Source: Bacteroidota bacterium
Lineage (GTDB): Bacteria > Bacteroidota > Ignavibacteria > Kapaibacteriales > UBA2268
NCBI GenBank assembly: GCA_029974985.1
Contig: JARKQC010000006.1
Location: 1-64,000 of the forward strand
Direction: 5' to 3'
Length of the DNA: 64,000 nucleotides
The notes beneath the pieces are model-generated. The model worked only from the letters and a program-made list of their open reading frames with translations. It was not told where the DNA came from and ran no database searches. The position numbers and the translations under genes are program-made. Within the stretch, counting starts at the first letter, position 1; every line of letters begins with the position of its first letter. Below are positions 18,920 to 27,682 of the stretch, one piece after another.

Positions 18920-20310
18920 ATATTTACTTTCAATTCTTTTTTCCCAACAAAAGAAAAGAAAATTCCCACAGAACACAATATTGAAAATACAATAAACACA
19001 ACTTTTGAGCTATAGATAAAACTCAATATATTAGAATCATTAATTATTTGATTTCCAAGATAAATATGTACCGAAAGCGTAGCAATAGCCATACTAAACA
19101 TCATACTCGTAGCACGCATAGTGCTAAGAGTTGCCGATGCAATACCATAATATTTAGATTGAACCGAACTCATTACCATATTTGTATTTGGCGAAGAAAA
19201 TAGCCCGAACCCAAAACCCAAAATAGCAAGAGCAAATATTATATATATTTCACTGGTATTCATAGAAATAAAGGTTAGCATAACCACCCCAATAGCACTA
19301 ATTGCCATCCCCATCGAGGCGAGCCATCGAGGGTTTATTCTATCAGAAAGCCTACCCGAAAAAATTGCAACAAAAGCCATTAAAAAGGGTTGAGTAATTA
19401 ATAAAGCGCCTGCTTCTTGCGGACTTAAATGTTTTGCATATTGCAAAAACAAACTTAGTACAAAGCCAACTGCGAAAGTTGCGGAATAATTAATAAATGC
19501 AGAAAGATTTGAACTTGCAAATACTTTATTTTCGAAAAATAATTTCATATTAAGAAGTGGGTGTTTACTTTTTAATTGTGAAATTACAAAAACTACTAAT
19601 CCAATTACACCTAAAATAGTTAAAATTATAGCATTTGTCTCGGGCAATTTTGAAAATCCAAGCATTAAAAAAGTCATCGAAGGCATATATATCAAAGTTC
19701 CGATCCAATCAAATTTCTCATCGCTTTCTTCTTTCCACTCTGCCTTAATATATAAAATAATAGCAATTGCAGTAATAAAAGTAATGACTGCACTTATTAA
19801 AAACAAGCTACGCCAACCGAGTGTTTGAGTTAAAAATCCACCAAGAATCGGAGCTATTGATAATCCAACATAAGTCGCTGACACATTATAACCAATCACT
19901 TTCCCACGTTCTTTCGCGGGAAATGCAGAAATAACGATAGCCATACTAGTACTATACATCATTGCACTTGTTATGCCTTGAAAAAATCGCCCTATTATTA
20001 ATAAATCGCCCGACGGTGAGAAGCCACATAAAAATGTAGCAATAGCAAAAAATATAGTGCCATATAAAAACATCTTTTTTCTGCCCCACATATCAGCAGT
20101 TTTTCCAAAAGGAACAAGAAAAATTGCAGATGCAAGCAAATATGCCATTGTTATCCAGCTTAGCATTACAGCTTCTAAGGAAAATTCTCTGCCAATTTGA
20201 GGAAGTGCAATATTAACAGCCGCACCCATAAGTGGATTAAAAAAATTTGAAGTGATTGTTACAGCTAATAATACTGATTTATTTACATAATTATTATTCG
20301 CAGATTCCAT
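18916..20310 (-). CDS. MFS drug-resistance transporter, DHA2/EmrB type
   Basis: A 464-residue transporter with 12-14 hydrophobic segments. Motif A reads GKTADMWGRKK, and YVGLSIAPILGGFLTQTLGWRSLF is the motif C region of drug antiporters. It is convergent with mreD, the two stop codons overlapping tail to tail by 4 bp, so transcription from one side would read into the other. It is one of three MFS exporters in the window. Substrate unknown. Confidence 0.87.
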   Translation of the reverse strand: MESANNNYVNKSVLLAVTITSNFFNPLMGAAVNIALPQIGREFSLEAVMLSWITMAYLLASAIFLVPFGKTADMWGRKKMFLYGTIFFAIATFLCGFSPSGDLLIIGRFFQGITSAMMYSTSMAIVISAFPAKERGKVIGYNVSATYVGLSIAPILGGFLTQTLGWRSLFLISAVITFITAIAIILYIKAEWKEESDEKFDWIGTLIYMPSMTFLMLGFSKLPETNAIILTILGVIGLVVFVISQLKSKHPLLNMKLFFENKVFASSNLSAFINYSATFAVGFVLSLFLQYAKHLSPQEAGALLITQPFLMAFVAIFSGRLSDRINPRWLASMGMAISAIGVVMLTFISMNTSEIYIIFALAILGFGFGLFSSPNTNMVMSSVQSKYYGIASATLSTMRATSMMFSMAIATLSVHIYLGNQIINDSNILSFIYSSKVVFIVFSILCSVGIFFSFVGKKELKVNI

Positions 20311-20471
20311 TTAATTATTAATTGCGGGTATATTTTAAAAAAATTAATTACTAGACGTATAACAATAAGTATAAATTCATAAAAAAAAGGATATATGCAG
20401 ATTTTTATAAAAAATAATACATATATCCTATTATATGAGTTGATTTTATGAAAAGTTTAATTTTTACTTTT

Positions 20472-21665
20472 TTATATAATTCCTCTTTCTTTTAAATCTA
20501 TAATTTGCTCATTAGTAAAATTTATTCCTTTTAATATTTCTTCTGTATGTTGCGATAAAACAGGTGGTGGAGTTACTACTTCGCCCGGTGTTTTACTAAA
20601 TTTTGCAGTCATATTAAATAGCTTGACATCTCCAACACCTTCAACATTTAAAGTTTTAAATGTATTTCTATGAACGATTTGCTCTTGCTCGAGTGCCGCA
20701 TCGAGTTTTAATATCGCACCCGATGGAATACCTTTTTTATTTAATATTTCAACCCAATATTCTGTTGTATTTTCTTTTAATTTTTCGTTTATATATGGAG
20801 TAAGTTCGAAACGATTACGTTTTCTATCGTCGCGTATCTTAAATCTTGGGTCTTCTTTTAATTCAGAAATTCCAATAATATCTGCTAAATCTTCCCATTG
20901 TTCTTGCTTATTTGCCGCAATATTAATATATCCATCTTTTGTAACAAATGTGCCCGATGGAGCAGAGCTAAAATTATCGTTTCCAAGTAGTTCAGGGTGT
21001 TGATTTCCGATTAATAAATTTGCGGCAACCCAACCCATAGTAGGCATAATCGAATCGAGTAATGCAATATCAATAAACTGACCATCGCCCGTATGCTCTC
21101 TATAATATAATGCCGCCATAATTGCAAAAGCCGCGTTCATTCCGCCAACGGTATCACAAACGGGAAAACCAGCTCTCAATGGATTCAATGTTTTATCACC
21201 ATTAACAGCCATTACTCCACTAAGCCCTTGGATAATTTGGTCATAAGCGGGCTTGAAAGCATCGGGGCCTGTTTGTCCAAAACCAGAAATAGCGGCAAAA
21301 ATAATCTTTGGATTGATTTCTCTTAATTTTTCGTAGCCTAATCCAAGTCTATCCATAACGCCGGGACGGAAATTTTCAACAACAATATCTGCTTTTTCTA
21401 CTAATTTTAAGAATATTCCCTTAGCTTCTTTTTCTTTTAAATTCAAAGTTAGTGATTTTTTGTTTGCATTTTGGGCTATGAAACTTGTGCCCATCATCAT
21501 TTTGTTATACGCGGGTACACAGCCTAAATTACGCGCTAAATCGCCACCAATTGGATTTTCAATTTTTATAACTTCCGCACCTAATAATGCTAAATGTAGC
21601 GTTGCAAAAGGTCCAGACAATACATTTGTTAAATCGAGAACTTTTATTCCTTCTAATAATTTCAT
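20472..21665 (-). CDS. CaiB/BaiF family (class III) CoA-transferase
   Basis: A 397-residue class III CoA-transferase, which moves CoA between carboxylates through an aspartyl-CoA anhydride. It shows KVLDLTNVLSGPFATLHLALLGAEVIKIE at the N-terminus, ENFRPGVMDRLGLGYE, and PVCDTVGGMNAAFAIMAALYYRE, where the D is the expected catalytic aspartate (about residue 170). The start has an AAAAGGT ribosome-binding site. Substrate cannot be assigned; the two acyl-CoA dehydrogenases and HMG-CoA lyase in the window make organic-acid or amino-acid catabolism plausible. Confidence 0.88.
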   Translation of the reverse strand: MKLLEGIKVLDLTNVLSGPFATLHLALLGAEVIKIENPIGGDLARNLGCVPAYNKMMMGTSFIAQNANKKSLTLNLKEKEAKGIFLKLVEKADIVVENFRPGVMDRLGLGYEKLREINPKIIFAAISGFGQTGPDAFKPAYDQIIQGLSGVMAVNGDKTLNPLRAGFPVCDTVGGMNAAFAIMAALYYREHTGDGQFIDIALLDSIMPTMGWVAANLLIGNQHPELLGNDNFSSAPSGTFVTKDGYINIAANKQEQWEDLADIIGISELKEDPRFKIRDDRKRNRFELTPYINEKLKENTTEYWVEILNKKGIPSGAILKLDAALEQEQIVHRNTFKTLNVEGVGDVKLFNMTAKFSKTPGEVVTPPPVLSQHTEEILKGINFTNEQIIDLKERGII

Positions 21666-21874
21666 TTTCTACCTTTTAAGCAGTGCATAATAATGTAATT
21701 TCTTATGAAAACATCATTTAAAAATTAATTTAAACACCATTTTAATCATTAATAAAATAAATTTCAAATATTGTATTTTTGTATATTACAAATTTAATCT
21801 TATTCAGTCATTTAATCAAATATTATGAAGATTATTTCATTAAATATTCATTAATTTTCAAAATAGAAAGAAAA

Positions 21875-23086
21875 TCACTTACTAATAATATATAAAAATT
21901 TTCTTTTACCAACTTTTAATAATCTTTTCTCATTTGTACTAATTTTTTCAAAAGAATCAGAAATTTTTTCTCCATCAATAGAAACTCCACCTTGTTCTAT
22001 TAATCTTCTAGCCTCTTTTTTAGAAGGAGCTAATGAGGTTATAACAAGTAAATCTGCAATTGAAAAATCATTACCTTCGATTTCTTGTAAATCAATTTCA
22101 TCGGGAATATCTTTTTTTACAAAAATTCTTTCAAATTCCTCTAATGCGTGTTTTGCACTTTCCAAGCCGTGATAAATTTCAACAATTTTCATTGCTGTTT
22201 CGACTTTTGCAGTTCTCGGGTGAACAGTTCCGTTTTCCAAACCAATTTCTGTAGATTTTACTTTATTTGCATCAAAAAATGCGGCATAACGCATATAACG
22301 AGTTATCATATTGTCGGGTATTGACATTGTTTTTCCAAAAATTTCTTTTGGAGTGTCCGTCAAAGCGATATAATTTTCGAGTGATTTCGACATTTTTTGC
22401 ACGCCATCAGTGCCTTCTAAAATTGGCATTGTTAAAATGCACTGAGCTTCGAAGCCGTACTGCTTTTGAAGTTCACGTCCGACGAGGAGATTAAATTTTT
22501 GGTCAGTACCGCCAAGCTCAACATCAGACAGTATTTCGACGGAATCCATACCTTGTGCGAGAGGATATAAAAACTCGTGAATACTAATTGGGGTATTAGA
22601 TTTATAACGATTGTTAAAATCATCACGCTCAAGCATTTGCGCAACAGTATAATTAGAAGAAAGTTTAATAACATCAACAAAACTCATCTTATTAAGCCAT
22701 TCTGAATTATATCTTACCTTTAATCTATCCTCGCGTAAGATAATTGTTGCTTGCTCTAAATATGATTGACCATTAATGCGTGTGTCCTCTAATGTAAGCT
22801 GTGGGCGTGTTTTACTTCGACCTGTGGGGTCGCCAATCATAGCAGTAAAATCACCAATGATTAATATTGCATTATGACCTAAATCTTGAAATTGTCGCAT
22901 TTTATGTAAAACTACTGCATGCCCAATATGTAAATCTGGACGGCTTGGGTCGGCACCTAATTTTATATTTAAAGGTTTCTGTTTTTTAATGGAATTTTCG
23001 ATTTTTTGTGTTAATTCATTTTCTGGCAAAAGATCTATAACACCTTGCCTTATTATATCCATTTGCTCATTCAAACTTGGGAACAT
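21875..23086 (-). CDS. tyrS: Tyrosyl-tRNA synthetase
   Basis: A 403-residue class I aminoacyl-tRNA synthetase that charges tRNA-Tyr. The HIGH motif is in RPDLHIGHAVVLHKMRQ, the KMSKS motif is in GVQKMSKSLENYIAL, and LGGTDQKFNLLVGREL is the tyrosine-site region. An S4-like RNA-binding domain ends the protein (SKKEARRLIEQGGVSIDGEKI). Length and layout match bacterial TyrS. No T-box leader is visible upstream. Confidence 0.95.
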   Translation of the reverse strand: MFPSLNEQMDIIRQGVIDLLPENELTQKIENSIKKQKPLNIKLGADPSRPDLHIGHAVVLHKMRQFQDLGHNAILIIGDFTAMIGDPTGRSKTRPQLTLEDTRINGQSYLEQATIILREDRLKVRYNSEWLNKMSFVDVIKLSSNYTVAQMLERDDFNNRYKSNTPISIHEFLYPLAQGMDSVEILSDVELGGTDQKFNLLVGRELQKQYGFEAQCILTMPILEGTDGVQKMSKSLENYIALTDTPKEIFGKTMSIPDNMITRYMRYAAFFDANKVKSTEIGLENGTVHPRTAKVETAMKIVEIYHGLESAKHALEEFERIFVKKDIPDEIDLQEIEGNDFSIADLLVITSLAPSKKEARRLIEQGGVSIDGEKISDSFEKISTNEKRLLKVGKRKFLYIISK

Positions 23087-23185
23087 TAATTAAATCTTCA
23101 TTTATTAAAAAAATAAATTGACGAATAAAAAATGAATAATTTTTAAAAATAAAGAAAATTGTGGAAATTATTATATTATTTGAAT

Positions 23186-23578
23186 TTATTTATCTGGTTC
23201 TTTGCCTTTAATTAGCCAGTCTAATGCAACTTGCTTCCAATTAAGATTAGTTTCAGCATCAATATATCTTTCGTAATCGTATATTTTTGTTTCTTTTGCT
23301 ATCCTTTCAAATTGCATTTTTAATAATGAATTTGATAAAATAACAGCAGACCTTACCATACCTTTTTGCTTATATAATTTTTGTCCTTCTTGTATATATT
23401 TTTGAGATTCTATCGGTATAAGTTTCATTTGCCTCATATCAATTAGAACATAAAAGCTATTGCTATTTGTAGTTAGTACTTTTTTACTTTCTTCAAGCCA
23501 TTTAATCATTTCTTTTTTTTGTATAAAATCACTAAATGTTATCTGAAAACCAAACGATGTTTTTTCTATCTTATACAT
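23186..23578 (-). CDS. STAS/SpoIIAA-like domain protein
   Basis: A 130-residue soluble protein of unknown role. The pattern of beta strands and helices (FGFQITFSD, LIDMRQMKLIPIES, RSAVILSNSLLKMQFERIAKET, then YERYIDAETNLNWKQVALDWL) resembles small SpoIIAA-like/STAS-type domains that hold a central LIDM strand. The ending segment (ERYIDAETN, ALDWL) also resembles proteins of the DUF STAS-like group. It lies 99 bp upstream of tyrS on the same strand, perhaps by chance. No partner kinase or phosphatase is nearby. Confidence 0.5.
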   Translation of the reverse strand: MYKIEKTSFGFQITFSDFIQKKEMIKWLEESKKVLTTNSNSFYVLIDMRQMKLIPIESQKYIQEGQKLYKQKGMVRSAVILSNSLLKMQFERIAKETKIYDYERYIDAETNLNWKQVALDWLIKGKEPDK

Positions 23579-23742
23579 AAAAGTAACCTTAAATGATATT
23601 GGTTCAAATAATTAAATTAATTGAAATTAAAAAAATAAATATCAATTAATAACAAAAATAAAATATTTTTTATTTAAATGATTTTTTTATCTCAATTATT
23701 GCATTAAAAATTTTATTTAATTAAATAAATTATTCGCAAATT

Positions 23743-23750
23743 TATATTTG
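23743..23750 (+). promoter_or_regulatory. TATATTTG box upstream of the S41 protease gene
   Basis: Matches TAnnTTTG. It lies about 120 bases before the start at 23872, which would imply a long AT-rich 5' leader. Consensus match only. Confidence 0.3.
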
Positions 23751-23871
23751 GGTTTAATTATAATTTATTTACAAAAAATTAATAAAAAAATCAAAATAAA
23801 TTCAATATTATTTAAGATTAAAACTAAGTAATTTACGTCATTTCACAATAAATCAATTAAAATATAATAAT

Positions 23872-25485
23872 ATGAATAAACGGCATTATAATATATATTT
23901 TTTAGTATTATTTGGAGTATTTTTATATTCAAGTGATTTGTATTCTGATGAACTAAAAGAGCAAATTGATAAAATCAATCAAGTAATACGTTCAACAAGT
24001 AAAAGTTATATAAATAATGTTGAATCAAAAAAATTAGTTGATGCGGCAATAAGAGGAATTATCAAAGAATTAGACCCATATTCCTATTATTTTACTACTG
24101 ATGAGCTTGAGGAGATTTCAAATAGACGTATAGGTAGTTATTATGGAGTAGGCTTTAATTCTGTTTGGATAAATGATACTCTCCAAATAATTTCTGTAGT
24201 TCCAAATTCACCAGCGTCAATATCTGGAATTAGATTAGGCGATAAAATTCTAAAAATTAATGGTAAAAATATTATTGGATATGACAAAAAGGCTGTTGAT
24301 AAAATGTTCAAAGGCGATAAAAATGAAATTTTAACCTTTGAAATTTTTAGAGTTAAAGAACGCGAGCTGAGAAGTTACAGGCTAAAAAAAATAAAACTAC
24401 CTATAAATTGTGTTGATGCCTCGTATTTACTTGATGGTACTAAAATTGGATATATAGCTGTTAATAGATTTATGAACTCTACTTATTATGAGGTACTCGA
24501 TTCGCTTGAAAATCTTAATGAACAAGGTATGGAATCGCTTATTATTGATTTGCGAGGAAATCCGGGCGGTTTAATAGACCAAACTTATATGGTTGCTGAT
24601 GAGTTTATACCCGATGGTGATGATATCATTATCACACGAGGAAAAGACCCAAAATATAATTTTAGATATAAATCCTCTCCTAATGGACGGTTTGAAAAGC
24701 TACCTGTTGTTCTTTTAATTGATAGTACCACAATGTCAGCACCAGAAATTTTTGCAGGTGCAATTCAAGACCTTGACAGAGGTTTGATTGTTGGTAAAAC
24801 TTCTTATGGAAAAGGCGTAGTTCAAAATCCAATTAAATTATCCGATGGCTCGGAATTATGGCTTACTGTTGCTAAATATTTCACCCCTTCGGGACGAAAT
24901 ATTCATAAAGATACAATTGTAAATAACAAACCTATAAATCGTATAGAAGAGAAAATTATAATTAAAGACGGAATGAATTTCACTTATAATGCTGAAGTTC
25001 AAGCCGAAGCAGGCGGAAATGATTCTATTCTCGTCTTTACAAGTAAAGGCGGACGACCAATTTATGGTGGCGGAGGTATTTCACCCGATTATTTTGTAGA
25101 AGAGAATACTTTTAATGATTTTACAAAAAAATTAGTTGACAACAATATTCTTACAAAAGTTGCTTTAGATTTTATAGTTACAAATGCAGATTCATTATTT
25201 AATACTTATGATAAGGATTATTTATTATATTTTCATAATTTTCATTTTGATAACTCTATAGAACAAAATATTAAACATTGGGCAGAAGTTAATAAAATTG
25301 AATGGGATGATAAGCTATTTGATAAAGACAAGGAGTTAATTTTAGTTTCTTTAAAATCTATCGTTGCGGGTATGCTCTGGACAAATAATCAAAAATACCA
25401 AATTATGAATACTGCCTCGAATCAGTTAAAAAAAGCAGTAGAAATTATGCCAATGGCAGAAAAAATTATTAATACATCTAAATAA
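23872..25485 (+). CDS. S41 family C-terminal processing peptidase (Tsp/CtpA-like)
   Basis: A 537-residue periplasmic serine protease. A signal peptide covers residues 1-25; a PDZ domain follows at ~85-165 (GVGFNSVWINDTLQIISVV, LGDKILKINGKNI); the S41 core has the catalytic serine at S289 (TTMSAPEIFAG) and the lysine at K314 (SYGKGVVQ), the usual Ser-Lys dyad spacing. Family members trim exported proteins or regulate peptidoglycan enzymes. It is followed after 24 bp by an ABC-F gene on the same strand. It is slightly longer than typical CtpA because of an extra C-terminal helical region. Confidence 0.9.
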   Translation: MNKRHYNIYFLVLFGVFLYSSDLYSDELKEQIDKINQVIRSTSKSYINNVESKKLVDAAIRGIIKELDPYSYYFTTDELEEISNRRIGSYYGVGFNSVWINDTLQIISVVPNSPASISGIRLGDKILKINGKNIIGYDKKAVDKMFKGDKNEILTFEIFRVKERELRSYRLKKIKLPINCVDASYLLDGTKIGYIAVNRFMNSTYYEVLDSLENLNEQGMESLIIDLRGNPGGLIDQTYMVADEFIPDGDDIIITRGKDPKYNFRYKSSPNGRFEKLPVVLLIDSTTMSAPEIFAGAIQDLDRGLIVGKTSYGKGVVQNPIKLSDGSELWLTVAKYFTPSGRNIHKDTIVNNKPINRIEEKIIIKDGMNFTYNAEVQAEAGGNDSILVFTSKGGRPIYGGGGISPDYFVEENTFNDFTKKLVDNNILTKVALDFIVTNADSLFNTYDKDYLLYFHNFHFDNSIEQNIKHWAEVNKIEWDDKLFDKDKELILVSLKSIVAGMLWTNNQKYQIMNTASNQLKKAVEIMPMAEKIINTSK

Positions 25486-25509
25486 TTCTATTTAATATTT
25501 ATTTTTCAA

Positions 25510-27462
25510 ATGCTTACTCTTAATAATCTTTCTGTAAATTTTGGCTCGCGATATTTATTTGATGAAATTTCAATAATGATTGCTGATAGAGATAAAATTG
25601 GACTTATTGGCAGAAATGGAACGGGAAAAACTACACTTTTAAAAATTATTAGCGGACTCGAAGAGCCTTCAGAGGGCGCTGTAATCATTCCCAACGATTA
25701 TACAATCGGATATTTACCTCAAGAATTAAATATAAATTCAGAATTAACGATATTAGAAGAAACGCAATCCTCTTTAAAAGAAATTCAATTTATCGAAACT
25801 GAAATTAATAAATTAACTGAAGAATTATCAAAAAGAGAAGATTATGAGTCAAAAGATTATTTTAAAATTGTCGAGAATTTAACGCATTTTACAGAGCGTC
25901 TAAAAATTCTTGGTGCTGAATCAATTCTTGGGGAAATCGAAAAAGTTTTATTAGGATTAGGTTTTGAAAGGACTGATTTCGAGCGTTTTGTTAGTGAATT
26001 TAGTGGTGGCTGGCAAATGCGTATCGAACTTGCTAAAATTTTACTACGCAAACCAAATTGTATTCTTCTCGATGAGCCGACAAATCACCTTGATATCGAA
26101 TCTGTACAGTGGCTCGAAAATTTTCTAAAAAATTATTATGGTGCTGTAATAATCGTTTCTCACGATAAAAGATTTCTCGACAATATCACAAATCGCACTT
26201 TCGAAATTGCTAATAGTAAGATTTATGATATGAATTGTAGCTATTCTGAATTTATGATTAAGCGTACCGAGCATAGAGAAACGCTTTTGAATGCATATAA
26301 AAATCAGCAAAAAGAAATCGAAGCTACAGAGCGATTTATTGAGCGTTTCCGCTCGAAAGCAACCCTTGCTAGCAGAGTGCAATCAAGAGTAAAACAACTC
26401 GAAAAAATCGAACGTATCGAATTAGAAGAGGTGGACAACTCCTCAATTAACTTAAAATTTCCCGAGCCACCACGCTCATCACGACTATTAGTTGAGATAA
26501 ATTCTTTAAGTAAAAATTATGGCGAATTAAATGTATTAAATAATATAAACTTTGCTATCGAACGCGGTGAAAAAATTGCATTTGTTGGCAAAAATGGTGA
26601 GGGAAAATCAACTTTATCGCGTATTATTGCGGGAATTGAACCATATTCTGGTGAAATGAGAATATCGGATACCGCTGTTATTGGATATTTTGCCCAACAC
26701 CAAACTATGCTTTTTAATCCCGATTTTACTGTTTTTGATACAATTGATTCCGAAGCTGTTGGCGAAGCTCGCCCTTATGTACGGAGCATTTTAGGTGCTT
26801 TTATGTTTAGCGGGGATTCTGTTTTCAAAAAAGTTACTGTTCTTTCTGGTGGTGAAAAATCTCGACTCTCACTTGCAAGACTTATGCTAAGACCCGCAAA
26901 TTTGCTTATACTCGACGAACCGACTAATCATCTCGATATGTCTGCAAAAGATGTTTTAAAGCAGGCACTTATTAATTATCAGGGTAGTCTTGTAATTGTT
27001 TCACACGATAGAGAATTTCTCGAAGGGCTAACAAATAAAACTGTTGAATTTAAAGATAGAAAAATTCGTGAATTTCTTGGTGATATTAATTATTATCTCG
27101 AAAAAACAAATTTAGAGCATTTGAGTGAATTAGAGATTAAGAAAAGTAATTATAGCGATAATTTAAAAACTGAAAATAGCGTTTCTCAATCGCAATTAAA
27201 TAGAGAAAATCGTAAAAATATACAAAGAGAACTCAACAAAGCACAAAAAGAATTAAATAAAATCGAAAGTGAATTAGAATTACTCGAAAATGAAAAATCT
27301 GTTATTGATACAAAATTTTCTGACCCAGAAATTTATACTGATAGCATTAAATTAACTCAATATCAAATTAGATTTAAAGAGCTTAATAGTGAAATTGAAA
27401 ATAAATTTATCGAATGGGAAAGGCTTAGCGAAATTGTCGAAAAATTAAGTGCTGAACTCTGA
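25510..27462 (+). CDS. ABC-F family ATPase
   Basis: A 650-residue cytoplasmic protein with two ABC domains and no membrane segments. Domain 1 has GRNGTGKTTLLK, FSGGWQMRIELA and LLDEPTNHLDIES; domain 2 has GKNGEGKSTLSR, LSGGEKSRLSLARL and LILDEPTNHLDMS. A C-terminal coiled coil (~550-650) is of Uup/YheS type. ABC-F proteins act on ribosomes, rescuing or tuning stalled translation. The exact subfamily needs a tree. It ends before a hairpin plus T-run terminator. Confidence 0.92.
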   Translation: MLTLNNLSVNFGSRYLFDEISIMIADRDKIGLIGRNGTGKTTLLKIISGLEEPSEGAVIIPNDYTIGYLPQELNINSELTILEETQSSLKEIQFIETEINKLTEELSKREDYESKDYFKIVENLTHFTERLKILGAESILGEIEKVLLGLGFERTDFERFVSEFSGGWQMRIELAKILLRKPNCILLDEPTNHLDIESVQWLENFLKNYYGAVIIVSHDKRFLDNITNRTFEIANSKIYDMNCSYSEFMIKRTEHRETLLNAYKNQQKEIEATERFIERFRSKATLASRVQSRVKQLEKIERIELEEVDNSSINLKFPEPPRSSRLLVEINSLSKNYGELNVLNNINFAIERGEKIAFVGKNGEGKSTLSRIIAGIEPYSGEMRISDTAVIGYFAQHQTMLFNPDFTVFDTIDSEAVGEARPYVRSILGAFMFSGDSVFKKVTVLSGGEKSRLSLARLMLRPANLLILDEPTNHLDMSAKDVLKQALINYQGSLVIVSHDREFLEGLTNKTVEFKDRKIREFLGDINYYLEKTNLEHLSELEIKKSNYSDNLKTENSVSQSQLNRENRKNIQRELNKAQKELNKIESELELLENEKSVIDTKFSDPEIYTDSIKLTQYQIRFKELNSEIENKFIEWERLSEIVEKLSAEL

Positions 27463-27519
27463 TAAATTAGATGTTTTATAGGACAGTTAAGCATATTCTA
27501 TCCTAATTTCCATTACTAA

Positions 27520-27558
27520 AACTGTCCTAAACTTTAAAAGTGTAGGACAGCTTTTTTT
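27520..27558 (+). terminator. Intrinsic terminator of the ABC-F gene, made of a dispersed-palindrome copy
   Basis: CTGTCCTA (27522-27529) pairs with TAGGACAG (27543-27550) around an ACTTTAAAAGTG inner stem, followed by CTTTTTTT. The stem is one copy of the GTCCTACACTTT palindrome family. A further TAGGACAGTT at 27479-27488 can pair with AACTGTCCTA at 27520-27529 instead, so two structures compete. Confidence 0.75.
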
Positions 27559-27564
27559 ATATTA

Positions 27565-27636
27565 CCTAAACCAAGCCCTCTCTAAAGGCGAGGGCTTATG
27601 CATTATCTTCCCATCTCCTTTTGGAGAGGTATTAAA
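27565..27636. repeat. Two small hairpins, CCCTC/GAGGG and CTCC/GGAG type
   Basis: AAGCCCTC and GAGGGCTT form one stem with a 9-base loop (starting near 27573). ATCTCC and GGAGAGGT around TTTT form a second (near 27611-27631). Similar CTCTCC-TTTT-GGAGAG hairpins are common dispersed intergenic units in Bacteroidota as I recall. There is no coding sequence here. Confidence 0.45.
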
Positions 27637-27682
27637 CTTTTTATAGATAGGCAGAAATACTCTTATCCTACCAATAACTATT

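Noticed and set aside
21774..21781. Plus-strand TATTTTTG promoter box
   Set aside because: No plus-strand gene follows for 2 kb, so this is most likely a chance match in AT-rich DNA.
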